Source of the DNA: Legionella cincinnatiensis
GTDB lineage: Bacteria; Pseudomonadota; Gammaproteobacteria; Legionellales; Legionellaceae
DNA length: 64,000 nt
Direction of reading: 5' to 3'
Assembly (NCBI RefSeq): GCF_900452415.1
Contig: NZ_UGNX01000001.1
Location: 2,108,001-2,172,000 of the forward strand
Part shown: piece after piece, positions 30,428 through 39,340 of the stretch
Layout: the number at the start of each line of letters is the position of its first letter
Numbering within the stretch: position 1 is the first letter of the stretch
Program-made: the position numbers and the translations under genes
Notes under the pieces: model-generated
The model's database searches: none
Seen by the model: the letters and a program-made list of their open reading frames with translations, nothing else
What the model was told of the DNA's origin: nothing

Positions 30428-31192
30428 ATGAATTTAAGCAAATTGAAATTCCATCCATTACAATACATTGCTGCTTGGTCAGTACATGTCTTTACAGCAA
30501 GTGCCGCGTGTATTGGTGTTTTTTCGTTGGTAAAAATGTATCAGCATGAATACATTTTTGCTTTGTGGCTCATGTTAATCACGGTAGTTATAGATGCAGT
30601 TGATGGCAGTTTTGCACGTCTTGTTGAGATTAAAAAAATCTTACCACAGATCGACGGAGCTCTGCTTGATAACATTGTTGACTATTTAAATTATGTTATT
30701 ACTCCATGTTTTTTCTTATTAGTTAAACCTGACATGCTCCCTCCACAATATTCCGTTTTTCTGATAGCTGCAGTGACAATTACTTCTGCTTATCAGTTTT
30801 GTCAATCAGATGCAAAAACTCCAGATCACTTTTTTAAAGGGTTTCCGTGTTATTGGAATGTAGCAATTTTATACATGTTTATATTTAATACTTCTGCAAC
30901 AACTAATGCCATAATATTATTCATTCTTTCTATACTTATTTTTGTGCCTGTAAAATACGTTTATCCTTCAAGACTGGATTACTTAACAGAGTCAAAGATA
31001 TTAAAAATACTCATGCATATTTGTTCTATTATTTATGCTATAAGCTCTATTTGTTTACTCATAAGCTATCCTAATCCCAATATTGTTTGCCTTAGCCTCT
31101 CTATGGCATATGTTTCAATGTATTTGTTTTTAAGCTTTTATAGGACTTATTATCCATTGATTAAAGCAAAAATTACTGCACATAGAGAATAG
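30428..31192 (+). CDS. pcsA: Phosphatidylcholine synthase
   Basis: Condenses choline with CDP-diacylglycerol to make phosphatidylcholine in the inner membrane. The 254-residue protein has about eight hydrophobic helices. It carries the CDP-alcohol phosphotransferase motif: DAVDGSFAR at residues 56-64, then Gly77, Asp81 and Asp85, with the longer spacing before the glycine seen in Pcs enzymes. ATG 30428, after AGGA, is chosen over TTG 30425. Legionella uses host choline this way, and the pathway is linked to virulence in L. pneumophila. Confidence 0.9.
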   Translation: MNLSKLKFHPLQYIAAWSVHVFTASAACIGVFSLVKMYQHEYIFALWLMLITVVIDAVDGSFARLVEIKKILPQIDGALLDNIVDYLNYVITPCFFLLVKPDMLPPQYSVFLIAAVTITSAYQFCQSDAKTPDHFFKGFPCYWNVAILYMFIFNTSATTNAIILFILSILIFVPVKYVYPSRLDYLTESKILKILMHICSIIYAISSICLLISYPNPNIVCLSLSMAYVSMYLFLSFYRTYYPLIKAKITAHRE

Positions 31193-31267
31193 GCTTCTTT
31201 TACTGAAGGATAGACTTTGTTTTTTTTATGATTAAAATAACCCAAAAATTTACTTATTGAGGTCGTC

Positions 31268-31756
31268 ATGTTTTTGTTGCATCAAATAAATAAATCTCTA
31301 ATTCTCTCTCTGATACTAGTGAGCTCAGTAGAGGCAGCAGGACCATTCCCGCGAGGGTGTGAGGTCACAGGTTTTGGATATAATCAAAATTATTTAATTT
31401 TAAATGAGACCGGAAATCAATCTTATTATTTAATACAAAATCATTCTGATAGTAAAATTGAACTAGAGCGTTTAAATACTGAAGAAGCTTTTATGAGTCC
31501 CCCTTTACATGCCACATTAGATCCAATGAACTGGGGAGCATTTGCTTCTGATGTTAAAAATTTAAATTTCAAATGCTATAAACGCAACGATGACGACTCC
31601 GTTCTTGTAGCTTGCCAAGATGTATTAGATGTATGTCAATACCCAAGAGTAAAATTCGCCCTCAGTAACATGGGGAATTATTGGATTTCATTTAATAAAC
31701 CACAAGGAACAATTATCCAAGAGTCTGTGGCTAAAGGAATTTATTTAAAATGGTGA
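31268..31756 (+). CDS. Small secreted protein, possibly EnhB-like
   Basis: A 162-residue protein with a signal peptide (basic start, hydrophobic core to about residue 20, cleavage near VEA-AG). The mature part has conserved-looking GCEVTGFGYNQNYLILNE near its start and four Cys. It reminds me of Legionella EnhB-type proteins, but I am not sure. The next gene starts four bases after its stop, so the two are probably cotranscribed. Confidence 0.6.
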   Translation: MFLLHQINKSLILSLILVSSVEAAGPFPRGCEVTGFGYNQNYLILNETGNQSYYLIQNHSDSKIELERLNTEEAFMSPPLHATLDPMNWGAFASDVKNLNFKCYKRNDDDSVLVACQDVLDVCQYPRVKFALSNMGNYWISFNKPQGTIIQESVAKGIYLKW

Positions 31757-31759
31757 TTT

Positions 31760-32248
31760 GTGCTTAAAAAACTCTTCATCCTATTGGGATGGTTTGGCAC
31801 ACTTATTATATTATTTGGAACCACTCAAAAACCATCCCATGTTTATTATATTGCTGGCGCTGTAATATTACTTGCCACAGCAATCTACTATAGGTTGTTT
31901 TTTTATATTGCTCTTGAGCTTATTCTTATAGCAGGACATTTAGCAATTATTCTGAGAATCGGACCATATACCCAACTTTTTCTGCCTATACTACTCTGTA
32001 CCCAGCTATTAACCTTCTATTTTGTATTTGGTAAGGTAAAAATCTTTTTAGTCCTTGGGATTTTAGGAATTGCTTTTCTCTCAATAGGATTAGCTTATAA
32101 TAATCAATGGATATTTTTTTCTGGCAGTACATTTATTGCCACTTACTCTTATTATGCTGGGCACAAAGGACAACACCCCGCTTATATTTGGGCTGGTTTA
32201 AATACCGCGCTTGCTTTAATTGCCCTTAGCAGGATTCTTATATTTTAA
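31760..32248 (+). CDS. Hypothetical membrane protein
   Basis: 162 residues made almost entirely of six hydrophobic helices, with no motif I can place. GTG start directly after the preceding stop. Likely in the inner membrane; may work with the secreted protein upstream. Confidence 0.6.
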   Translation: MLKKLFILLGWFGTLIILFGTTQKPSHVYYIAGAVILLATAIYYRLFFYIALELILIAGHLAIILRIGPYTQLFLPILLCTQLLTFYFVFGKVKIFLVLGILGIAFLSIGLAYNNQWIFFSGSTFIATYSYYAGHKGQHPAYIWAGLNTALALIALSRILIF

Positions 32249-32266
32249 TCAATGTTTGACAAATTA

Positions 32267-32630
32267 TTGGGAACCTTCCGTTTTTGCGGTGTTGTTGCAT
32301 GGAGCAACAAATGTCTTGATATAAATCTCGTCATCGGGTTTATGCCGAATCCCTGCGGCGAAGACCACGGAGCCCATTTACTGAATTATATGGTGGTGTC
32401 AATCCTTCCAGTCAGGATTCATTTTTGAATAAGAGTTATTTTCCATTATCGCTTCCATCCGTTTAGACGATCCATCTGAACCCCGCGGTCTGCGCCCATA
32501 GGTATCTACACTGCGGGGACTCACATGAAAGCCATGTAATTGGTTGAGTTTAAAACAAACATGAGTTGCTACATCCCATATTTGATCGATGCAACAACGC
32601 CGCTTTTGCGGAAAGTGACGAGATTCCCAA
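32267..32630. mobile_element. Non-autonomous insertion element remnant with terminal inverted repeats
   Basis: About 364 bases bounded by imperfect inverted repeats at 32267-32300 and 32589-32630. Both begin TTGGGAA at the outer end, contain TTCCG and end inward in GTTGTTGCAT. The left copy lacks eight internal bases. The outer ends are followed by AT-rich sequence on the left only. No transposase frame survives; a minus-strand frame of about 60 codons between the repeats (with PRSVDTYGRRPRGSDG) may be a decayed remnant. The ends resemble those of IS elements with GTTGTTGCA tips, but the family is not certain. Confidence 0.6.
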
Positions 32631-32826
32631 CCTGTGCAAAAACGTCATCTCTGCGTCAGCAGCTGGACCTTGCGCAAAAGTTCAGTCTTTACCAAGAGAC
32701 AAGCATACCCCCTGAACAGATACCACGGGGTTTATGCAGACAAGCCGCAGAACATCGAAGAGTAGAGCTAGACTGGATTTTTAGAGATGATAGATTCAAG
32801 TGTAAGCCAGGGAGCTATTGAAGTAT
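32631..32826. other. GC-richer unassigned stretch right of the insertion remnant
   Basis: The sequence stays richer in GC than its surroundings. A plus-strand frame ends at 32821 (with RQQLDLAQKF and GLCRQAAEHRR), but its first third lies inside the insertion element, so no intact gene is supported. It may be a gene scrap brought in with the element. Confidence 0.35.
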
Positions 32827-32883
32827 GCTATAAGCAAAGCAGAGTATATTTTTTTAATATCTATACCTTGCTTCGCTTTATGC
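32827..32883. terminator. Imperfect hairpin at the end of the rpsF operon
   Basis: Arms 32827-32848 and 32862-32883 are complementary at 16 of 22 positions with an AT-rich loop. It lies 17 bases after the rplI stop on the minus strand. The following sequence is not T-rich, so terminator function is tentative. Confidence 0.45.
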
Positions 32884-32899
32884 AATAATAAAAAGATCT

Positions 32900-33349
32900 C
32901 TATTTGGCAGGAACAATTTCAATACTTAAATTAGCAATCACATCACTATGAACATGTATTTCAACAACAAAAGTACCAATTGAATGCAAAGGACCTTCTG
33001 GCAGCACAATTTCACGCTTACTTACTTCAATATTTTTTTCAATCAAAGCATCTTTAATTTCATTAACACCAACAGACCCGTATAATTTACCTTCGTCACT
33101 AGCCATAGCACTAATAACTACATGAGTATCATTAAACTTAGAAGCACGCTGTTCTGCAGTAGATAAAGCCTGTTGTGCTTTCTTTTCAAGTTCTGATCGA
33201 CGTTGCTCAAATACTTCAATATTTTTAGGTGTAGCAAAAACAGCTTTATTTTGTGGTATTAAAAAATTACGACCATAACCTGCTTTTACATTAACTTTAT
33301 CACCTAGGTTACCTAAATTTCTCACTTTTTCTAATAAGATAACTTCCAT
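32900..33349 (-). CDS. rplI: 50S ribosomal protein bL9
   Basis: 149 residues with the N-terminal [16 protein letters not shown] motif, a long connecting helix and the C-terminal rRNA-binding domain. Last gene of the rpsF-rpsR-DUF2232-rplI operon. Confidence 0.96.
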   Translation of the reverse strand: MEVILLEKVRNLGNLGDKVNVKAGYGRNFLIPQNKAVFATPKNIEVFEQRRSELEKKAQQALSTAEQRASKFNDTHVVISAMASDEGKLYGSVGVNEIKDALIEKNIEVSKREIVLPEGPLHSIGTFVVEIHVHSDVIANLSIEIVPAK

Positions 33350-33361
33350 CTCAATAACCCC

Positions 33362-34264
33362 TTAAATTGATTCGCCTACCCTTGATGGGAGGTACGTTCT
33401 AAAATTAATTAAACTATCTAATGAACCAAGGACAATGTAGATACACAGTACAAAAGTTGGCTTCAATAATATTAATAACATTAATAAAATGAATATACTA
33501 ATCTGGCCTTTACGAGAAAAAATAAAATAAACCAAAGTAAATCCAGCAAGTAAAAAATAGCAAAGCAGCAAAGGAAGAACATTGATAGCTAAAGGAATTT
33601 CATAATAAGAAGCTAGCGAAACTCCCAAAAACACTAAAAACGATAATTTGCTACTTCGAAATGTCATAAACTCATTCTTGAACCCCCCAGGTACAAACAA
33701 TTTAGCCTGGATTGCACGAGCAACCATCAACGACATTACTGATGAAATAATTACACTTAACATCTGAACGCCGAAAAACAATTGTGCTAAGATTAATGAA
33801 TTCATGCCATCGAGAGAACTTTCAACGAGCTCCTGATATTGTATAATGAGCATTTTAAATTGCTCAAATTGCCCCAAAATAAAATTAGGTGCTAAAAGTT
33901 GAAGAAGCAAACATCCCAAAAATGCTTGTATGAAAAACACTCCAAATGCTATTTGCCATTTACCTGTTTTCCGCAAATATAATGCTGCAAAATAACAGGG
34001 CATATAAGTAATAAGCGTATTAATTAAAGCACCGGATAATGGTACCAACATCATCAATGGAACAGAATGAATCACTAATGCGGGTAATAAAATATCAAAA
34101 CCAGACTTTGCACCTCTTCTTAAAGTTACTAGACAAACTAAAGCAACCGAAAGCCAAGAGACAAATGGCAAGACTGAGCAAACCACTGCACAAGCAATTG
34201 CATACTGCTTATTTTCAAGCATTACCTTGCATTGTTTTGATATAAAATTACCTGCTCGATTCAT
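33362..34264 (-). CDS. DUF2232-type membrane protein
   Basis: A 300-residue protein with about eight hydrophobic helices and no catalytic motif that I see. Its place between rpsR and rplI is the usual one for this family in gammaproteobacteria, which suggests a conserved but unassigned membrane role. It starts six bases after the rpsR stop. Confidence 0.75.
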   Translation of the reverse strand: MNRAGNFISKQCKVMLENKQYAIACAVVCSVLPFVSWLSVALVCLVTLRRGAKSGFDILLPALVIHSVPLMMLVPLSGALINTLITYMPCYFAALYLRKTGKWQIAFGVFFIQAFLGCLLLQLLAPNFILGQFEQFKMLIIQYQELVESSLDGMNSLILAQLFFGVQMLSVIISSVMSLMVARAIQAKLFVPGGFKNEFMTFRSSKLSFLVFLGVSLASYYEIPLAINVLPLLLCYFLLAGFTLVYFIFSRKGQISIFILLMLLILLKPTFVLCIYIVLGSLDSLINFRTYLPSRVGESI

Positions 34265-34270
34265 TTGATT

Positions 34271-34498
34271 TTATTTATGGCTATCACAATATGGCAACAG
34301 ACCAAGAAATCTGGCTTGCATAATTGCTCTTGCTAACTGTCTTTGAAAACGAGTATGTGTACCAGTAATACGACTTGGTACTATTTTTCCTGTTTCAGAA
34401 ATATAATTTTTCAATAGATTGATATCTTTATAATCAATTTCATTACCACCTTCTGCACTGAAGCGGCACATTTTTTTTCTACGAAAATAAGCTGACAT
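34271..34498 (-). CDS. rpsR: 30S ribosomal protein bS18
   Basis: 75 residues with the family patterns [18 protein letters not shown] and the basic [16 protein letters not shown]. It pairs with bS6 on the 30S platform. It lies 14 bases downstream of rpsF. Confidence 0.97.
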   Translation of the reverse strand: MSAYFRRKKMCRFSAEGGNEIDYKDINLLKNYISETGKIVPSRITGTHTRFQRQLARAIMQARFLGLLPYCDSHK

Positions 34499-34512
34499 AA
34501 ATAAGACTCCTC

Positions 34513-34851
34513 TTAAGCTGCTCTGGTTTCTTTTTCTTTCTTCATCAAAACAGACTCAGTAGTAATCGCTTGTTTTTGACGTGTAATTAAGTTTCTGATG
34601 ATTGCATCATTGTATTTGAATGCATTTTTAATCTCTTCCAGAGCTTCAAGACTGCACTCAATATTCATAAGAATATAATGTGCTTTATGTACATCACAAA
34701 TTGGATAAGCTAATTGACGACGACCGAGGTCTTCTTTTCGGTGGATTACTCCAGTGTGCTTACTTATGATCCCCTCGTAACGCTCAACCATTGCAGGCAC
34801 TTGCTCACTTTGATCAGGGTGCACAAGAAACATAATCTCATAATGTCTCAT
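34513..34851 (-). CDS. rpsF: 30S ribosomal protein bS6
   Basis: 112 residues beginning [15 protein letters not shown] and including [14 protein letters not shown], both hallmarks of the family. First gene of the operon. The 278-base gap before it (34852-35129) separates it from the divergent csrA-like gene and holds no other feature that I can see. Confidence 0.97.
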   Translation of the reverse strand: MRHYEIMFLVHPDQSEQVPAMVERYEGIISKHTGVIHRKEDLGRRQLAYPICDVHKAHYILMNIECSLEALEEIKNAFKYNDAIIRNLITRQKQAITTESVLMKKEKETRAA

Positions 34852-35129
34852 GATTTCTCCTTATGGGTAAAAGCCTTCTGTATTCAATGACAACAGTAAG
34901 GCAAGGTTTTAAAAAAGCTGCCAATTATAACTATTTTAACTCGCTCTTACAATCTTAAGCCGTATAAAAAATAGAAATTTTTAAATTTTGTTGCTTAATG
35001 CTATGAGATAAATTTTTTTATTCATTTATCTCAATTTGTAGTGGCAAATATCTATAAATTAGGTTACCGTGCACAAGATAAATATTATGGACTTACAATC
35101 AACTTAATCAAAAATTATAGAGGTTTTTA

Positions 35130-35327
35130 ATGGATATAATTTCTCTTCAATTTGAAGAACCTTTAATGATTCATATTGGCAAGACATCTGTCAAAATTTT
35201 AGCTTTTAAAACACAAGAGCCTGGAAATATTAAATTTGGAGTCGATGCTCCTAGATCAGTAAATGTGCACAGAGAAGAAATTTTTCATGCAATTAAACAG
35301 AAACAACTTTTAGATACAGTCGAATAG
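35130..35327 (+). CDS. CsrA/RsmA-like RNA-binding protein, divergent paralogue
   Basis: 65 residues. The middle and end match CsrA (FGVDAPRSVNVHREEIF, with the RNA-contact Arg48 equal to Arg44 of E. coli). The first strand, LTRR in CsrA, is here ISLQ, so the conserved Arg6 contact is lost. Length and the GVDAP/VHREEI core leave little doubt about the family. Several CsrA paralogues exist in Legionella. The next gene follows after seven bases, so the two are probably cotranscribed. Whether it still binds GGA sites is open. Confidence 0.85.
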   Translation: MDIISLQFEEPLMIHIGKTSVKILAFKTQEPGNIKFGVDAPRSVNVHREEIFHAIKQKQLLDTVE

Positions 35328-35334
35328 TTACTCA

Positions 35335-36246
35335 ATGAACCAAATATCATCACGGTCAATTAACATTCTTGCTGGGTTAATACTGGTTTTATCTTCTCTT
35401 GCTTTTTTAATTAATCATTATTTTTTTAAATATAGGGGAAATAATTACTTTCCAGAAGGCATTCCCTTTCTAGCAACAGTTTTGTTTCTTTTCAATTTGG
35501 GATTAATGCTTTATTTCAAAAAAGGGAGCAAGTTCAGACAAGTTGGTAGAGAACTTCTTTATTTATTTGGGGTAATGAGTTTGATTGCAATAGCAACCAA
35601 TGCAGTGCAATTAACTCCCTTCTCACCCATAGACCCATCTATTGTTGATGTTGAAAACTATTTACATTTTCCTATGGAATCAGTTGTGGCTTGGACGAAT
35701 AATCACCCAAAGTTTAAATACCTCCTTGGAGTAACTTATGATAGCCTAACCTATCAAATGAGCATTTTACCCTTATTTGTCATTTTTACATGTCACTTTC
35801 ACCTCGTTCGAGAATATTATTTCTATTTATTGTGCACAACCTTAATTGGATTTTCATTTTATTACTTTTTTCCTACTACTGCTCCGGCAAGCGTTTTAAA
35901 CAGCACTCTATTTTCTATTTCACAAATAGCTACGGGCCTTAAGTTTGAACAAATTCATCATTATATTAATCCTACTACAAATGATGGTGGTCTTATTGCT
36001 CTTCCCTCTTTTCACGCCATTTGGGCAATATTATGTGTAAACTTAGTCCGAGATTGGAAAATTTTATGGATTATTTTATCGGTGATTAATTTGTTTCTAA
36101 TCGCATCATGTGTACTTTTAGGATGGCATTATATAACCGATATCATAGGTAGTTTTATTGTTTTATGGATAAGTTACTACTTTTTTAAACAGTGTAAAAC
36201 AGAAAACAACATTATAGAAGAGCGTGCTATCTTGAGGGACTCTTAA
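35335..36246 (+). CDS. PAP2-superfamily membrane protein, inositol-phosphorylceramide-synthase-like
   Basis: A 303-residue protein with about six membrane helices and the C2 and C3 phosphatase motifs in degenerate form: LPSFHA near residue 224 and GWHYITD near 263, giving the His/His/Asp triad of the PAP2_3 (AUR1-like) group. Members transfer or remove phospho-headgroups on lipids. The substrate cannot be told. It follows the csrA-like gene by seven bases. Confidence 0.75.
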   Translation: MNQISSRSINILAGLILVLSSLAFLINHYFFKYRGNNYFPEGIPFLATVLFLFNLGLMLYFKKGSKFRQVGRELLYLFGVMSLIAIATNAVQLTPFSPIDPSIVDVENYLHFPMESVVAWTNNHPKFKYLLGVTYDSLTYQMSILPLFVIFTCHFHLVREYYFYLLCTTLIGFSFYYFFPTTAPASVLNSTLFSISQIATGLKFEQIHHYINPTTNDGGLIALPSFHAIWAILCVNLVRDWKILWIILSVINLFLIASCVLLGWHYITDIIGSFIVLWISYYFFKQCKTENNIIEERAILRDS

Positions 36247-36307
36247 AAAAGGGTATTATAAAAATTGGATTGCACAATATCTCTCAAGATTTATATCATT
36301 TCATATC

Positions 36308-37201
36308 TTATATTTTTCGCACTAATCCTGACGGGAACGCAAGCTCATTTTGGATGACCTTATTATTCCAGTTCGCTTGATTCAAACCTGCTAATTGTTT
36401 TTCTAGTACAGCCCGTAACTGTATGTTACGCTGCTCGCTGAGCATTGGATATACTTGTAACACCACTTGCCCATCTTGTTTACCTGTTTTTACGGGTTGA
36501 TTAATGATTCTTACTTGAGTACCAACTGGGACTGAGCGAAATAAAAGTTCAATATCATCAGGGTACATCCGTATGCATCCTGCGCTTACACGAGTACCTA
36601 TTCCATCTTGTCTATTGGTACCATGAATAAGAAATGTAGGCCATCCTAATCGTAAAGCATACTGACCCAATGGATTATACGGGCCTGACGGAAATTCTTC
36701 TGGAAGGAAATCACCATTTTTTTCAGCCTCCACGCGTAGGTTTTTTGTTGGCCTCCACTTAGGATTAGCTACTTTAGCAACAATTTTGGTCACTCCTAAT
36801 GGAGTTTTCCATCCTTTGCGTCCTATACCAATAGGAAAAGTAAGCACTACATTTTCATTTTCGGGAAAATAATAAAGTCTGTATTCTGCTAAATTAATTA
36901 CAATCCCTTTTCTAGGAACATGGGGCAAAATATACTGAGAGGGAATAATTAGCCGTGAATTAGCGGCTAAAGTACGTCTGGGATCAATATGTGGATTAGC
37001 TCTAACTAACTCATGATAACCTACATCAAATCGTTTCCCTATTTCGTCAATGGTTTCAAGACCTTCAGTCAAAGTGTATTGTAGCTCACCTACTACATCT
37101 CCTGTAGTGGGTAAAACCAACGTGGTTGCATGAGCAATCATGAAAAGCCCAATGAGTTGTAAAAAAAACAAAAAAAATAGTCTATTTTTGCTTAAGTACA
37201 T
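36308..37201 (-). CDS. L,D-transpeptidase (ErfK/YbiS/YcfS family)
   Basis: 297 residues with a signal peptide (about 1-25), a LysM-like region (about 42-90; TIDEIGKRFDV, IIPSQY) and a YkuD catalytic domain. The active-site pattern is HGTN near residue 197 followed by SAGCIRMYPDDIELL with the nucleophile Cys near 212. It forms 3-3 peptidoglycan cross-links or attaches lipoproteins to peptidoglycan in the periplasm. It is a stand-alone gene. Confidence 0.9.
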   Translation of the reverse strand: MYLSKNRLFFLFFLQLIGLFMIAHATTLVLPTTGDVVGELQYTLTEGLETIDEIGKRFDVGYHELVRANPHIDPRRTLAANSRLIIPSQYILPHVPRKGIVINLAEYRLYYFPENENVVLTFPIGIGRKGWKTPLGVTKIVAKVANPKWRPTKNLRVEAEKNGDFLPEEFPSGPYNPLGQYALRLGWPTFLIHGTNRQDGIGTRVSAGCIRMYPDDIELLFRSVPVGTQVRIINQPVKTGKQDGQVVLQVYPMLSEQRNIQLRAVLEKQLAGLNQANWNNKVIQNELAFPSGLVRKI

Positions 37202-37321
37202 TTTTCATCATTACTCAAAAACATACTTGGGTGACACAAAGTGAACTCTATATTTTATCATGCTCTTCTGAGGTTCACCTTTGCTTCACCCAAGTGACTT
37301 ATGCTTATTCAATAAGAGAAC

Positions 37322-39340
37322 TTATAAGCTCTCGTCTACTTTGAAACGTTCACCATATTTTGACTCTAAAGTCTTAAATAGTTTTTCTAGATTATTTGTC
37401 CCAAAATCCTTAGCATAATTCATTGGGCCTCCACGAAATGGGGCAAAGCCTGTAGCAAAAATCATACCTGCATCCAGTAAATCTGCATCAGCAACAACTC
37501 CTTCACGTAAACAAGCAGCTGACTCATTTACCATTCTCAAGATTAACCGATCTGCAATATGGGCATCTATAGCAACAGTTGGTCGCTTTTTAATTGCCTT
37601 ACCATTTTTATAGTGATAAAACCCTTGGCCAGTCTTACGGCCCAATTTGCCTTCTTTCACCATATCACGTAACTTCTGGGGAACAGTGCCGCCAAAATGC
37701 CCTGTTAAATTTTCAGCCACAGCCAAACCCACATCTAAGCCGACCGTATCTGCCAATTCCACTGGCCCCATGAACATACCAAAAGCTAAAGCTGCCTCAT
37801 CAATTGTTTCGGCGCTGTAGCCCTCATCCAATAATTGAACACATTCCATCAAATAAGGCATTAACACTCGATTCACTAAGAAGCCTGGACTGGATTTAAC
37901 GGGTAATGGAAGCTTGCCAATTTGATTCACAAACGCACAGGAATTAAGCTCAACTTTTTTGGATGTTTGTACACTACTTACAATTTCAACCAAATCCATC
38001 TTTGCTACCGGATTGAAAAAATGGATTCCCACAAGACGTTTAGGATCATCCATTACAGCGCTCATTTCATCTAATGGAATGCTCGATGTATTCGTAGCAA
38101 TAATGGCATCTTTTTTAGCAAATTTTTCGACTTTTTTTATAATTTCTTGTTTGACTGCAAGATTTTCAAAAACAGCTTCAATGATTACATCAGCCCGAGC
38201 AATACCATAACCTTCTGGATCAGGAATTAAATTGTCCATTGCGGCTTGAATCAATCTAGGTTTGCGTAATTTTTTCTTATATAAAGCATGGGCACGGCCA
38301 ATTGCTGGAGCAATTTGAGCATAGGTCTTATCTTGTAATGTGACTTTAAGCCCGCGCAAGGCACACCAGGCAGCGATATCACCTCCCATCACTCCTGCTC
38401 CAATAACATGTACCCGCCTGGCCTTAAACTCGCTTCCTTTAGCAAAGCCCTTCAATCGCTCACGCAAAGTAAACGCACGGATTAGGTTTTTTGAAGTAAT
38501 TCCTGTAGATACTAAATGCTCTACGGAGTCTATCTCTTTTAAATAAGCCCTATCTCCTATACCTCCTTCATGCTCCCATAAATCAATAATGGCGTAAGGC
38601 GCTGGGTAATGCTCTTTGCGAACTCGTTTAGCAACATTACGACGCATTAAAGCAGCAAGAGGCTTTCTTACCCATGCATTATTAGTAATTCCCTGTATTA
38701 ATGAAGGCTTATGCTTCGCGGGTTTGTTTTTAATAAAATAAATCGCTGCTCGTTTTAACTGACGAACGGGTACTACATCATCAACCATACCTAGGCTTTT
38801 TGCTCTTGCAGCGGGAACCGCACTTCCTGTTAAAATAATTTGCGATAAGGCATTAAAACCTCCTATCAGTTGCGGTAAGCGCACCGAACCACCCCAACCA
38901 GGATGTATGCCAAGCATTACCTCAGGCAAACCAATTCGCGTATCTTTTTCATCACTAGCGACACGGTAGGTACAAGCTAAAGCTAACTCATAGCCTCCGC
39001 CCATACAAAAGCCATCGATCATAGCAACGCTAGGCATAGTTAATGTCTGTAGCCTAGCAAATACGGCTTGTCCTTTTCGTAAGAAATCAACCGCTTGAGC
39101 TGGTGTTTCAAATTTAGAAAAAGCATTAACATCCGCACCGGCAATAAATCCTTTTTCCTTAGCAGAATATACAATTAACCCTATAGCATTCTTATTTTGT
39201 GATATTTCATAGAGTAAACTATTCAGTTCGTCTAACACTTCTTCATTAATGCTATTTACAGTAGTATCTATTCTGTTTAAACCCAACCATAGGATATTGT
39301 CACTGTCTTGTTGCAATTCCCAATGTTTATAATTATTCAT
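37322..39340 (-). CDS. fadB: Fatty-acid oxidation complex, alpha subunit (enoyl-CoA hydratase/3-hydroxyacyl-CoA dehydrogenase)
   Basis: 672 residues in two parts. The N-terminal crotonase domain has the oxyanion motifs IAGADVNAF near residue 70 and GGGYELALA near 118. The central NAD-binding 3-hydroxyacyl-CoA dehydrogenase part has VIGAGVMGGDIAAW near 312 and HFFNPVAKMDLVEI near 436, and a C-terminal 3HCDH domain follows. It is shorter than E. coli FadB (729). Its ATG lies inside the end of the thiolase gene, with an overlap of eight bases, so the two subunits are coupled. Confidence 0.92.
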   Translation of the reverse strand: MNNYKHWELQQDSDNILWLGLNRIDTTVNSINEEVLDELNSLLYEISQNKNAIGLIVYSAKEKGFIAGADVNAFSKFETPAQAVDFLRKGQAVFARLQTLTMPSVAMIDGFCMGGGYELALACTYRVASDEKDTRIGLPEVMLGIHPGWGGSVRLPQLIGGFNALSQIILTGSAVPAARAKSLGMVDDVVPVRQLKRAAIYFIKNKPAKHKPSLIQGITNNAWVRKPLAALMRRNVAKRVRKEHYPAPYAIIDLWEHEGGIGDRAYLKEIDSVEHLVSTGITSKNLIRAFTLRERLKGFAKGSEFKARRVHVIGAGVMGGDIAAWCALRGLKVTLQDKTYAQIAPAIGRAHALYKKKLRKPRLIQAAMDNLIPDPEGYGIARADVIIEAVFENLAVKQEIIKKVEKFAKKDAIIATNTSSIPLDEMSAVMDDPKRLVGIHFFNPVAKMDLVEIVSSVQTSKKVELNSCAFVNQIGKLPLPVKSSPGFLVNRVLMPYLMECVQLLDEGYSAETIDEAALAFGMFMGPVELADTVGLDVGLAVAENLTGHFGGTVPQKLRDMVKEGKLGRKTGQGFYHYKNGKAIKKRPTVAIDAHIADRLILRMVNESAACLREGVVADADLLDAGMIFATGFAPFRGGPMNYAKDFGTNNLEKLFKTLESKYGERFKVDESL

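Noticed and set aside
32540..32821. Plus-strand frame of 93 codons
   Set aside because: The first third runs through the inverted-repeat end of the insertion remnant and no family was recognised; kept only as an unassigned stretch.
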